A DNA stretch of 64,000 nt. Source: Amaurobius ferox. Taxonomy: Eukaryota; Arthropoda; Arachnida; Araneae; Amaurobiidae. Shown in pieces: positions 22,661 to 34,199 of this stretch; position 1 is the stretch's first letter, and each line of letters opens with the position of its first letter. Both the position numbers and the translations under genes were made by a program. The stretch lies in assembly GCA_951213105.1 (NCBI GenBank), contig OX578134.1:136628293-136692292 (forward strand), written 5' to 3'. A model generated the notes under the pieces. That model made no database searches and was not told the origin of the DNA. It saw only the letters and a list, made by a program, of their open reading frames with translations.

Positions 22661-23770
22661 TGGTGCTAAATTAACGGAAATAACATCAGATTGATAAATT
22701 AATTATTAAAATATTTTAATATGTGGACTCTATTGCTTATTGCGGATGCTACCAATATTGATATTTGTCAATTTCGATTTTCGCGAAATATAAGTTTATT
22801 GAGTACTTAAATATAGTTTTGCATATTGTCATCCTGAAAAGTGGCGAATGTACAAATCAACTTTGAAAATATTGAGTCGTGGATCTTATACGTCATTTCT
22901 TCACTGTGAAATAAGTAAAGTCATTGCATTGTATAGCGAAGGTCATCTGCTGCCCACATCAGATGTTTTTTTAAATGTGCCAGTAATATTTTGTCGATTT
23001 GTGCTAAATTCTAATCGATACTAATATAACGCATGGAGCAATTTATTATCAAGTTTCGTACAAAATCTAAAACGTAGTTTATGAAGTATTGTGGATGTAT
23101 AACAAGCGCAGGTGAATGCATACACTGACGTATCTTTAAAAATAGTTTATTTGTATTTTAGTGTATCAACAAAATGTAAACTGAAACTCCATTTTTCGAC
23201 TCTTTCATACTGCTTTTCCTATGTTTGTGCTATGTATTGTAGTCAATTTAAAAAGTAATGTTCATGTTTTATGACACTAAAATTATATTTTAGGAAATAA
23301 AAGCATTTTTTATTCTCCAATCAGCATTTTTACAAAGTTAAAGAGCCTTATTGGTTATTTATTATCTAATATACCATGAACCATAATTTTTCCAATTAAG
23401 GCAAAACAATAGCAACAATTTGTTTTTTAACTTTGGTATCATAGCAACTGTGAAGTTACTTTCACAGATTTTGACGCGAATTCCATTTATCTTCTGGCTG
23501 AAAATGACACAAACATAATGGAAACACTGATATTATTAAATGATTACTGATGTCAACTCTCATTTTCCATTTGAAAGCGACTACCTTCGTGTGAACGAGC
23601 TCCCCGTTTCGTTTTATTTGCCTAGATGTTTTTTTCTTTTTTACTTAACTCCATTTTGTTTCTCTCGTTTGGAAGTGCTCAAATAGAGTTCAGTAATTGC
23701 TTTTCGGAAAGTGGGAATAATTTGCAACATGTAACAAACAGTACAGGATACATGTTTTGCGTAGTTTCTG
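22660..23770 (+). repeat. Old dispersed repeat, multi-segment match to 15 kb and 19 kb
   Basis: Carries, in order, the 'ATATTTTAATATGTGGACTCTATTGC' block, the 'CTGCCCACATCAGA' block, the 'GGTATCATAGCAACTGTG' block and the 'TTTGCAACATGTAACAAACA' block, each found at 15.0-15.9, 19.0 or 21.1 kb in the same orientation. It is probably one element of about 1.1 kb, here nearly complete. Noncoding; class unknown. Confidence 0.5.
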
Positions 23771-24154
23771 TTTCTTTGTGTGCTACCAGAGAAATAACTG
23801 TGTATCCTTTATTTCATTTATAAGATTCTATCATAGAGGGAAAAGAAAGAAATCGGATAGAAAGATAAAGCTAAGATAGTCGGATAAAAAAGCAAAATAT
23901 TCTCCAGTAATTTCTGATTCGTGGTAATTTGTAAGCCCCGATAAATTTTTGAATAAAAGCACCAGCATTAAATTCCCAGTTTTGCACTTACACTTTTAAT
24001 CTACCCAACATGAACACTTAGATAAATTATTTCTCATGATCATGAAGCATTATTTTTATCACAACGAATTAAATTTATACTTAATACTACGTTTTCAAAA
24101 CTACTAAGACATAATTAAAATGGCATCACGTCTACTTCAATATTTAAGCATACA

Positions 24155-24411
24155 TTAAAAGCACAAATCATAGATAAAAATGTCATTTAATCATATAAAA
24201 CCATGCTATAGGACGTACAAATTAATTATACGTCTTATAGGATGGTTTTATTTGATTAAATGACCTTTTCGTAGATGAAGGGTATGGTGATTCCCGAAAG
24301 ATGAAGGGTATGGTGATGCCTGAAAGAGCTCTGGCCTTTTAATATTTGTAGGTCTTATAAGATGGTTTTATTTGATTAAATGACCTTTTTATCTATGATT
24401 TGTGTCTTTAA
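24155..24411. repeat. Fold-back or MITE-like inverted repeat
   Basis: Left arm 24155-24218 (AAGCACAAATCATAGATAAA onward) pairs with right arm about 24343-24411 read backwards (CACAAATCATAGATAAAAAG, TCATTTAATCAAATAAAACC). A third, internal copy of the arm sequence lies at 24224-24275 in right-arm orientation, followed by a 25-bp direct duplicate of GATGAAGGGTATGGTGAT (24276 and 24300). Confidence 0.8.
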
Positions 24412-24742
24412 TTTGTGCTTAACTACTGATACAGTTCTCTCCACTTATGACGTATACCTACCTTGTAGACTTATCTCTATTCATAATGCACCTAGCCCTA
24501 TATAGTCCCCATCATAAAATACATATTTTGTGGACTTCGATTTATACTAGTCTTCCCGCCATAAATATGCCTGCCACATCATTTTCCAAATCACCTCATT
24601 ACTATCCAGAACAGAGTGTTCCAATGCTGTTAAAATTCTAATCGATCTGATCATATATATCTCTTGTTAACTTTGACAAAGTAAATCATACTCCCTCTCT
24701 GTGCTCGTCAACTTTTATACGAAATTATGAATAACAACACTT

Positions 24743-25110
24743 AAATCAATTTTCCAACTGTTCTCCAACTGTTTTTAGGTCCTATTCAATTCTGGACTAT
24801 AAAATACTATTTAACGTCATATATAGAGATTCCAGATATTATTTATATTTTCAACACACGATTCAAACTTCGATTCAATGTCTATTTAGCGCATTTTTCT
24901 ATTTAAAAATATTTCTGTAGAACGTCATTGTTTAACTATTTTCAAACTGTTTTTTAATTCTCTTCTAATCATGACTACAAAATATTAAACGTCACATGTA
25001 TATGTATTCAAGATAATATTAACATTTTTAAAATACGATTCAAACCTCCATTCAATGTCCATTTAGCACATTTTTCCATTTAAATTATTTCCATAAGACA
25101 AGTTAAAAAA
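24743..25110 (+). repeat. Two-copy tandem duplication, about 185 bp
   Basis: Both copies contain 'TTTTCMAACTGTTTTT', 'AATTCT', a 'GACTATAAAATA' block, 'AACGTCA', 'ACGATTCAAAC', 'ATTCAATGTCYATTTAGCRCATTTTTC'. The second copy starts at about 24936. Confidence 0.75.
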
Positions 25111-25198
25111 AAATTTCTTATAACTTCCATATAGCTCTATATATAACGAAGTTATTCTTTTGATCTAAACATTTTACATAATTTATTTCTCAAAGTGT

Positions 25199-25297
25199 CA
25201 CAATAAGAATTTATATTTCACAAAATTTCACAATAAAAATTTATATTTCACAAAATTTCACAATAAGAATTTATTTACAGAATTTATTTCACAAAAC
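25199..25297 (+). repeat. 30-bp minisatellite, about three copies
   Basis: Units begin CACAATAAGAATTTATATTT at 25199, CACAATAAAAATTTATATTT at 25229 and CACAATAAGAATTTATTTAC at 25259; the third is diverged at its end. Confidence 0.85.
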
Positions 25298-25409
25298 TCG
25301 ATCTCAATGGCTATTGGTCACTAAATATGACACCCACACATTTAATAAAAGTTCTAAATATCAAAAATCGCTTCATATCCGAGCATAATGAAATTAAGAA
25401 ACATTTTTA

Positions 25410-25680
25410 GAAGTAAAAAGATTGAAGAGTCAACTTCGACGATAAAACCTTGCAATTTCGTCCCAGTAGCACAACGGTAGAGTGTCGACTGGCCAGTTCG
25501 GAAATACAGAGTCCGATTTCTGGATGTGCAGTAAGGTTCTTTGCAATGGCGCCCAAACAAATCAACCCTGTGGGTTAGTGCAAAGATGTCGGAGATCTGA
25601 AAGTGATCCTAGTACGACTAGTACGGATTTAGTGAACTCTGGAAGATTGAACGTCGATTTCAAATTGAGGGGATAACGGC
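25410..25680 (+). mobile_element. tRNA-derived SINE copy
   Basis: Leader 'GAGTCAACTTCGACGATAA', then the tRNA-like module from GTCCCAG at 25460 with A box TAGCACAACGG and a decayed B box (AGTCCGATTTC). The 3' body at 25587-25670 is the same as the one found complemented at 4375-4459. The module's right acceptor half is lost. Confidence 0.75.
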
Positions 25681-25774
25681 CACACGGGATACTAACCTGG
25701 GCAGAAATAGTAGTAGCAAAAGGCTAACCTGCAGTAAAAATAGCAGAAAGTGGTCATTCAGATTTTCAGTTTCC

Positions 25775-26080
25775 CGCCAATTTGTTATTAGAGGATGGAA
25801 AATACAGAGTCCACTTCGACAGTAAGAGCTTACAATTTTGTCACAGTAGCTCAACGGTGGAGCACCGGCTGGCCAGTTCGGGGATCCAAGGTTCGATTAC
25901 GGGTTGGGGCAACAAGATTCTTTAAACGGGCACTGTTCTTTCAGGTGTTCAGAGGTTTATTAAGAGATGTAAGTTTCAGCTATCCACAGCTTGCAGCTTT
26001 TGAACTCGAGAAGCATAATCTTGTAGATCTGGTTTGGCCGTCGGGTAATTCAGGCGGTATTAGCAACAGCAACAACACTT
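25775..26080 (+). mobile_element. tRNA-derived SINE copy with (CAA)n-type tail
   Basis: Leader 25775-25839 matches the minus-strand copy at 4208-4280. The tRNA-like module runs 25840-25910 with A box TAGCTCAACGG and B box GGTTCGATTAC. A 3' body follows, with CTTGTAGATCTGGTTTGGCC, and a tail of AGCAACAGCAACAACAC at about 26061-26077, then T-rich sequence. Confidence 0.8.
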
Positions 26081-26089
26081 TTTTTTAAA

Positions 26090-29000
26090 TACCTTTGTAT
26101 CGTCACTACTAATTAGAATTTTTTCCATCCCTAATTTGACATTTTGAATTTTTTTATTTTTCACTTTGCTCTCGGCGATGAAGCGGGTAAAATGGAACCC
26201 AAAACAAGATTTTAGCTATTGTGTAAGTGCTCGATTAATTTGACATATCACCCCCTCACTAACTCACTCACTAATTTACTCCCTCGCGCAAGTTCAGTGC
26301 ATATATTATAAGAATATTTTCGTTTGACAGAGGAAATAAACGTCTTTCTCGAATATAATCTTACATTTCTATGCAAAAGTTAAGTGGTGTCTAAGACATT
26401 TTATATAAGATGCTCAACATCTTTTCCATGAGATAAATGACGTACCACCTGTGACCTTCACATCCAAATGAGAGCTTCCATCCATTTTCTTATATGTGCG
26501 AAGACCAAGAGCAATAATTCATGACTCGAGCTCTGTCTACGAATAAATAAATTACAGCAATGTCTACGTTTGAGATAAGAATCTATTTTTAGTCACGGAA
26601 TTCTTTTCGAGAATGACTGCAAAGAAACTATATAAGAAAAATGTTTTATTCAAAATTCGTGAGGAATTAGATTTTTTATATTATATCTCTTGTATATTTT
26701 GGACAATTATCTGCGCAACGCTGCGGAAGGAATGTAATTTGCGGCTGACTTCAGACGACTTTCAGAATCTTCGCCAAAGGAAATTTGGAAGATAAACAAT
26801 ACCATGGCTGGCTTTCATTCTTCAATTTTGAGGGAAGTGAAAAAAAATTGCAACATGAAACAAATAATCCAACTGGGGAATTAACTTTGTTTTCGAAATT
26901 CGTGTTAGATGGTAAGTTTTCCTTCTAAAATATTGTGTTTAAAATATAAAAATCTTATATGAGAGTGTTTCTTAAATATTTTATATTCTCGTCCACCTTT
27001 TGTATTCATTGATCTCATCAAAAAAGTCCCTCTTGTCGCTCATTAACCTTATTGTTGTATTTTTGTTTAGAAATTGACCACCTTAACAGTGCACCCCCTT
27101 GTTCGCATTGAGTTTATTTGTTTTTCTGAGTTGATCGTTTTGTTCGTAACCCGATTCATTTAATTTATATGGATTGCTTACAGAAGTTAATACTAAAGTA
27201 GGTTATATAATTATACCAGTCGTTATTATTATTATTAAACATCAGTGCCGACCTGATTCAGCATGCGGTCTTTAGGCTTTCAAATCGCACGAATAAGAAT
27301 TGGCTTGCAAGACGATTCGCCAAATTTCCCAAATTGCTTTGCTGATGCATGAGAGCCTGAATTAAGAGATTGTTCAATTGCAATGCTATTGTTGGGCTGG
27401 ACTTGCCAGAAATTGACACTATATCACACCATGCATTAGTAAGGAAGAAGAAGCTGTCCAAGAGCAGCCATAACCATAAAGTCATTGGGTTCCCACTTGA
27501 GTGCTGTCTAATCATTGGAAAAAGCCAGACTTTGTTGCCTTAATTATCCTGCAGAAAGTCGAATATTTGAAACTACCATACGAAAGCATTACTTTAGTGT
27601 GTGTTTCGAATTTCACAGATAAAGATTTCGACTTAGATATGGATTCACGGAAAGGTATTGCAATCAAGTGGGGCTGGTAGCCAGAAGAACCGAATTATCT
27701 TTCTTATGGCTCATCAACTCTCAGGTGGACTTTTGAATCGATAGATTTATCGTGCCCGTGCTTTTAGTGTCGACAGATTATGGTTTCCATATGTTTGCCG
27801 TACCTATACTAAAGATTTATCGTGCCCACAGTAGATACAACTGACAGGGGCTTTTATTTTCGATAAGCGCTCAATTAATGCCGCCACACTGGAAAGAGCT
27901 CCAATTTCCTTCAATTTGAAATAATCTCCAATTATTTACCTAATTACGCAAAATGATGTTTTGTTTAAGTTTAAAGAAACGTTGTTTTGTTTTGTTTAAG
28001 TTTGTTTTTTTTAAATTAACATTTAAAATAAAATAATGAAAAATAATATCCGAAATCAACTTAGATTGCTGGGCCCCCAGCGTGTGTCAACTTCTATCAA
28101 ATTTGAAAAACAATACTAAAATTTGAATCTAAAAGAATATGTAGGAATAAAAAGGCTTTTTATCTGAACGATGAAGCATTTGAGCCCTATATTGAGGACT
28201 ATCTTGTATGAGATGAGCTCAGAACTTTGACTCATGAGTTATAAAAGAATTGGAGCTTCCCATGGAGACTGTATAACAACCATCCTCAATCCGGTGCTTA
28301 TTTGTATTATTACCACCTTTTGTTTAACCAGATCTGGTGTTTGTTTGCTTTCTGTGTTCGAATCACACAATTCCTAACTCATCAAGTTCGATTAATTAAA
28401 GTAACTTGAAATTTAGTATGCCATAGTCTTTTGAGGTGCATTTTTTTTTTGGATTTTCAGCCTTATCGGGCCAGCTTGTCCTGGGACCATAGAAAGACTA
28501 TATCTTTGTTCACATATATTTAAAATCTTAACTAATCAAGTTTAATTAATCATAGTAACATAAAAATTGATATATCGTAGTCTTTTGTAGTACATTTTTA
28601 CTCGTTTGATTTTCCACCTTTTCGACCCATCTCGTCCTGGTACCGCCATATAACATTGGCACATAGCAATATGCCATTTGTAATCATTTATATAGTATTG
28701 GCTACAATGAATAGTTATAATGTAATGAATAAGGGATAAAATGTTTTGCTCATTCTTATTTGTACAGCATTTTATTTAACTTGATCTGGTATTTATCTAA
28801 CAGTATGATTCAAACTTGAAGCCTTGATGTCGCACTACATGTTGACATTTCGGATGCAAGTGTCAATCAAGTTAATAATCGCTTTAAATGCAGCGCATAA
28901 GTAAATAATGCATTCACGAGAACCAATGGGAATTTGTACATATGTAAACACCTTACATCTCCTCCATCACCAAAAACAAATTAAAGAAGGTTGCATGATA

Positions 29001-29460
29001 TCACAGGAAGAATGAAAAAGTGTGTTCCCGCCTTCGAGTTAGTTCTTTGGTTGCCACAGAGTTTGAGAAGCATCGGAGATTCGATTCGATGGGTACCCAG
29101 TAGGCAGTGAACATGCAAAAGATAAAGATAATATCAATCAAAGTCCGTCACTTCTACACAGTAATATTAGAAAGTGTATACATTCAATGTCATAAATGCT
29201 AAGTAACATCAAAGTGTTGCTGAGGAGCTGATAAATGGTCTCATAGAACCAATACCTATGAAAGTAGTGTCGTCAAAGTCACTCGATGCTACGAAAATGG
29301 AGGTAATATTTTAGCTTTTCAACAGTAAAATCGGGCACGAAGGGAACACAAATAATTTAAGTACTGATATCAGTAAAATAAGTAACTCAAATATCAATAA
29401 ATGGCAAATATCTTTCTAAAAAAAATTAGACTGTATAAGATGTTTATATTTTGTTATAGT
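26090..29460. repeat. Gene-free stretch with repeated segments
   Basis: About 27770-27835 has two copies of AGATTTATCGTGCCC. Between about 28310 and 28640 three loosely similar units recur (TAATCAAGTT..ATTAATCA, AGTAACATAAAA, TAGTCTTTTG, and a 'TCGGGCCAGCTTGTCCTGG' block at 28465 and 28620); these belong to the family also found at 6.5 and 31.4 kb. No reading frame, including 26613-26795 and 27258-27515, has a recognised domain. Confidence 0.5.
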
Positions 29461-29472
29461 ATACTATATATA

Positions 29473-31082
29473 CAGGGTTAGCAAGAAATAAGTGTCCCAC
29501 TTCAGAGGGCTCTAGAATGCGTTCTATTGGTCTAAATGAGATAAAATTTGAAATACAGATAATTCAAATAATGCGCTTGACATTTATTAAATCAAAAATT
29601 TTAGTATCAACATTCACCTATAGATGGCGCTATAACACAAATGGTATTTATTTGCATTTATTGAAAATGTGAAACATTATTTGCGTTACAGCGCATGCCT
29701 GGTAGCATTATTCTTTGGATAAAAAGAAGGCGGATTCTGCACGAGCATTGGTTACTTCTTAGCGCATCATGTCAATGTTGCAAGAAAAAGCGTTACTGGT
29801 AAAATTGTTCTACCAGAACCAGCAGAACTCCGTTGTAGATGTAAAAGAATTCCGTCGTATGAAGCAGATACTACGAAGAGGTCCAGTGTCTCCATGTGCC
29901 CTACGCAAGATGATAAAAAAATTTGATACAACTGGGCAACTTGGAATTCTTCTAGGTAGAGGACGAAAGCCAATCCAGTCCTTTAGCGTCGAAAATGTGG
30001 CTACAGCGGTCGTTGAAGCGAGGAGTCATTCGCCGCATGGTAGTGTAAGTGTGCCAGTTGTTTCCTGTGTATTGGATATGCCGTATTCCACTGTACGAAA
30101 AATCTTACGGCGGATTTTGAATTATTATCCCTACGAAATCGAGCCTGCGCACATATTGCAGGACAGAGACTCAGAGGTTCGTAAAACTTTTGCACTCCAA
30201 TTCCTTGCTCGAATGGTGGTTGATGTTAGTTGGCCATGGAACATCTTGTGGACTGACGAAGCCCACTTTTACCTCAATGGGCAAGTTAATACCCACAATT
30301 GTCGAATTTGGGCAGCGGAAAACCATCAAGCTATCCAGGAACAACCCTTGCATCCTGAAAAAGTGACAGTACGGTGTTGTTCTACTGCTACCTTTATCAT
30401 TGGATTTTTTGAAGAGGTAACTGCAACTGAATTCAAAACCTGTTCCGTCACAGGACTACGGTACTGTGATATGATGAGGAATTTTGTAATCCCGCAACTT
30501 CAACAGCGTGGATGCCTTCAGGACATCATTTTCATGCAGGATGGCGCACCTCCTTACATTGAGCATAGTGTAAAGCAATTGCTAACACAGCATGTCACAG
30601 TTGAACGGGTGATCAGCCGGCATTTTCCAACAGCATGGCCTCCTCGTTCGCCAGATATCACATCCTGCGACTTTTGGTTGTGGGGTTTTCTCAAGGACAA
30701 TATCTACCGTAAAAGGCCAGAATCTGTGCCAGATCTGAAGGACAGCATTCGGCGCCATGTTCTTGATATTCCGGCAGACTCACTCCGATCAGCTGTGGAA
30801 AATATGGTTCTGCGATTAGAGCACATTCTTGAACATGAAGGTGGACATATTGAGCAGTTTTAATGCTACGTTTTTAATATTATTTAACATTTATAAAGCC
30901 TATTAAATGTTGTTATACGTGTATTACAGCGCCACCTATCGGCGAATTTTTGTACTAAAATTTTTGATTTAATAAATGTCAAGCGCATCATTTGAATTAT
31001 CTGTATTTCAAATTTTATCTCATTTGGACCAATATAACGCATTCTAGTGCCCTCTGAAGTGAGAAACTTATTTCTTGCTAAC

Positions 31083-31086
<4 letters not shown>
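29473..31086 (+). mobile_element. Complete Tc1/mariner-superfamily transposon
   Basis: A 1614-bp element flanked by TA dinucleotides (29471-29472 and 31087-31088). Terminal inverted repeats are 159 bp each (29473-29631, 30928-31086), starting CAGGGTTAGCAAGAAATAAG on the left and CAGAGTTAGCAAGAAATAAG on the right, and running through to TGGCGCT. I count few mismatches between arms. It carries one intact transposase. Intact frame plus similar arms suggests a fairly recent insertion. The right flank is a (TA)n run (31087-31113), a natural TA target. Confidence 0.92.
29769..30863 (+). CDS. Transposase (DUF4817-type, Tc1/mariner superfamily)
   Basis: DDE/D cut-and-paste transposase that would bind the flanking inverted repeats and move the element into TA sites in the nucleus. 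The first ATG at 29769 lies 138 bases inside the left repeat and opens the full 364-residue frame. Residues about 1-115 form the DNA-binding half: an N-terminal helix-turn-helix like that of DUF4817 proteins, a Gly-Arg-Gly-Arg-Lys hook (residues 63-67) and a second helix-turn-helix ending MPYSTVRKILRR. The catalytic half shows D163 in WTDEAHF, D258 in FMQDGAPPY and an acidic site in RSPDITSCDFWLWG. By alignment with mariner the third acid is D301, 42 residues after D258; if D296 is used the spacing is 37. Mariner itself has 34. The frame has no stops or shifts, so activity is possible. Family name is from memory of similar arthropod proteins. Confidence 0.88.
   Translation: MSMLQEKALLVKLFYQNQQNSVVDVKEFRRMKQILRRGPVSPCALRKMIKKFDTTGQLGILLGRGRKPIQSFSVENVATAVVEARSHSPHGSVSVPVVSCVLDMPYSTVRKILRRILNYYPYEIEPAHILQDRDSEVRKTFALQFLARMVVDVSWPWNILWTDEAHFYLNGQVNTHNCRIWAAENHQAIQEQPLHPEKVTVRCCSTATFIIGFFEEVTATEFKTCSVTGLRYCDMMRNFVIPQLQQRGCLQDIIFMQDGAPPYIEHSVKQLLTQHVTVERVISRHFPTAWPPRSPDITSCDFWLWGFLKDNIYRKRPESVPDLKDSIRRHVLDIPADSLRSAVENMVLRLEHILEHEGGHIEQF

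Positions 31087-31113
<27 letters not shown>
31087..31113. repeat. (TA)n microsatellite at transposon edge
   Basis: About 13 TA units directly against the right inverted repeat of the 29.47-kb transposon. Confidence 0.9.
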
Positions 31114-31320
31114 CCATCCACTTAAAATTAAATGATTAAATATTAAAATTAAACTTAAAGTTAAATATTAATCAAAGCATGAAAAATAAAAGATTTGGCC
31201 ACTTTAAATTTGTTTCATGTTCTCTTGTACTCGAGAGCTCTCTACTGGAGATTTCATACTCCACCCAAAGTGAAGGCATCAAAGGTAAGTCCTTTTATTT
31301 AGAATTTAGTAAGGACGAAT

Positions 31321-31377
31321 AACCTTATGACACTTGACTAACCTTATGACATTTGACTAACCTTATGACACTTGACT
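31321..31377 (+). repeat. 19-bp tandem repeat, three copies
   Basis: AACCTTATGACACTTGACT three times (31321, 31340, 31359); the middle copy has one C-to-T change. Confidence 0.92.
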
Positions 31378-31420
31378 CCATTGTTAGGGCTTCAGGTTAA
31401 TCGCAGTATCATGAAATTTG

Positions 31421-31800
31421 CTATTCTTTGGAGTTTGAACATTATTGGGTCAGCCCGCTCTGCGTCCGTTACAAGAATGTACTCGTTTGTTGAGAATAAC
31501 GCGAGAACCGAAGTTGCTAGAAAGTCCAAATATGGTGTGTTGTTATTTTATGCGGCATATTTAAATTCTTGGAAGTGAGAACCTTATCGTGCCAGCTATT
31601 CCTGGGCCCGTCATATGAATGTACTCGTTTTCGGGAATAACTCGAGACGCGGTGTAGCAAGGAAGAGTATACTGCTATCTTTCATGGTATAATTTGATTT
31701 TGGGGATTTTGAACCTTACTATCGCCACCTGGAATGTACTTGTTTAGGGAAATAATTCAAAAACAGGAGCAGCTAAGTCCAAATTTGGTGTGTCGCTGTC
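31421..31800 (+). repeat. About 145-bp tandem repeat, three copies
   Basis: Units begin at about 31421, 31566 and 31706. Each has 'GCCAGCY...CTGGGYCCG' or a decayed form, GAATGTACTYGTTT, a 'GGAATAACTCGAGAACCGRAG' block, 'GCTARGAAAGTCCAAATWTGGTGTGT' and ends near 'TTTTGGGGATTTTGAACCTTA'. The same unit appears in weaker form at 6.5 and 28.4-28.6 kb, so it is a dispersed family that here became tandem. Confidence 0.75.
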
Positions 31801-32440
31801 AATCATACAATTAAGTTGCATGCATATTGATAGATTCATTTTTCGTATAATTAAGTTACATACAAATAATAAAATGGTGTAATTTAGAAAAGTTTTTTGC
31901 TTTCACATGTTCATTGTGAGTAGTGTGCTCCATTTCTATGACTTTATATTTTATATTTATCTAAAAAGAGTATTGAAGGTTCATATTTGTTGGTTTTATG
32001 CGCATTATGATTACAATTTTAAAGCATACTATAGAAGCTAAAACTTGCAAAATAATGTGATATTAATTTTATGTCACCTTGCAAAAAATTATTATATTTC
32101 AGGAGTTCACAAATAACTATGATGACGCCCTATATTTAGAAAACGTAATATTGCCGCTTAGAACCCATGAACAACCTTTCCTGCATCTTATTGTTAAAAT
32201 TTTACACATCCACTATGCATATTTTATGTATTATAACACACTGTAGCGAAAATAAAATTCATATAATTAAAATGTACAAAATCTCATGATTTATTTTTTT
32301 GTTCTAAAATAATACTAAAATAGTTAAAGGCCCGTGCTTAGTGGGAAAGTACACTTAGCTGCTTCTTTTATATATATAGAACTTTTAAACATTATTTCTA
32401 TCCGTAAAATCTAAAATTGAGTAATCGACCGTATAGCACT
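31800..32440. other. AT-rich gene-free stretch
   Basis: Nothing recognised. Confidence 0.5.
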
Positions 32441-32444
32441 TTTA

Positions 32445-33015
32445 CGCTTTTTTGCCCCTCTTGTCTCCAGGAGCAGTGGTGGATTGGGCCGTTGATATCC
32501 TAACTACTAGATGTAGTCCTCTGATCTGTCACAAAAATAGAAATCCGAGGGTAACATCTCCCTCTTAATTCTTTCTTTTCCAACGGGCTTTTGACGAGAA
32601 TATGTCAAACAGCAGTATCTGATTGATCATTTCTGATTGACATTCGGTAACGCCACCTCTTAATCACTTCATGTCTACGACGCGCTTAAATGGTAATGAG
32701 TATTAGAAGAGAGTTTACCCTCGAGCACACGTGCGGATCAAAAGTTCCCATCCACTTTCCTGCTTGTTTATGGGAAGCAGGGGTCATCAAAAGGAAATCT
32801 CTGCTGCTTAGGTCCAACCCACCTATGAAACATCATTGAACCGAAAAGAGGACATCTGTTATCTATCTATTCTACTAGGATATCTACAGCTTGAAGGTAA
32901 TGCAATAAATAGGTCTCCATAACCCCTGGCGAGTGTAAGAAACGTCTTCATGCATAAATGATGTAGGAGGCCCGGCAGAACACGACCAGGCCTAGCCGAC
33001 ACTGCCCAGGGATTA
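32445..33015. other. Unassigned GC-richer block, probable mobile-element remnant
   Basis: Base composition rises clearly (e.g. GGAGGCCCGGCAGAACACGA, CTCGAGCACACGTGCGG) and drops again at both ends. No open frame of note, no inverted repeats or target duplication seen. It is likely a non-autonomous element or eroded coding remnant, but I cannot name it. Confidence 0.4.
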
Positions 33016-34195
33016 CTGTTAACACAATTTAGGAAGCATTATAATACCTAAATAGTTTTAAAATGCGACGACTTCAAATTGTTTTAATTAAAACATTACA
33101 GACATTCAGTTATTTTCTTTTAGGAAATAAAGCTTTCCGTGACAAGAAACAGATTAACAAGATATTTTACTGAAACGCGAAGACAAAAGTTAAACTTATG
33201 TAAGATTTTCACTAGCTGTCATACCCACCTGTGGCCATCATGTTCTCTCTGTGAGCCTTTAAATCTAAAAGGCCTATAAGTTAAATTTTAAATTAGGCTT
33301 TAAATTTGAGATGTAGTTGGCGATAACAACGAGTTCATATAATTTCGTAATCCAATTTAAAATGTAGCTCACTCGGTAGAAATGTTCTTGTGTGCATAAG
33401 CACAGTAGCGGCAAAACAATTCTATCCGATCCAACCAATGATTTGAATGCAGTGGCAAAATATATTTTTCTTATTAAATTCTTTACTTTTAAAGAAAACT
33501 TTCTACTTCCGTTATATCAGCTATATTCATTTTTTCAGTGTATATCTCAAATCAAATCTATATCTATAAATGTGTGTTACACTGTTATAAATAAAACTGA
33601 AATATTTTCCAATAGCAGTTTTCTGTCACACGTTATAACAAAGCAAAATATCTCCCCACCCCCTTTACAGTCAAGTTTCCTTTAAATCCAACATAGTTCA
33701 TTCGGCCATATCGATCGAATATAGTCTCCAAAAACTTGAATTCGATTTTTTCTGTGACAACGTAGCATGAGAAATTATTTTTTCCTTTCTCAATATATCA
33801 ATCATATTTTGTCGCTAGCTATCGAACAAGAGATTCACTCTTATGAAACGTGTACAACAAAGAAGGAAAAGGGACTTTGTGACGTGACTTAAAATTTATT
33901 CTACCATTTCAAGTTTTGGTAGAGTATGTGAATTATGATTATTTTAATATAACGCATTAAAGCAAATAAAAAGATTCTTCAACATATTAGGTCTTTATGT
34001 AGGTAGTTTCGATATTTTCTCTCCGTTTAAGTGAATTAAGACCATTTAGAACTCAATGTAAATCTTTGATGTATTGTCAAAACACATGCATGATATTTAA
34101 ATAATTTGCTAAAATATTTTCAAAACAAATTTGAAAATTTTAGATCAGGTTAGAATTATAAAAGTTGAGAAAATGCACAGACACACAAACATATA
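33016..34195. other. AT-rich gene-free stretch
   Basis: The 97-residue frame at 33392-33685 has no recognised domain. Nothing else seen. Confidence 0.5.
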
Positions 34196-34199
34196 TATA

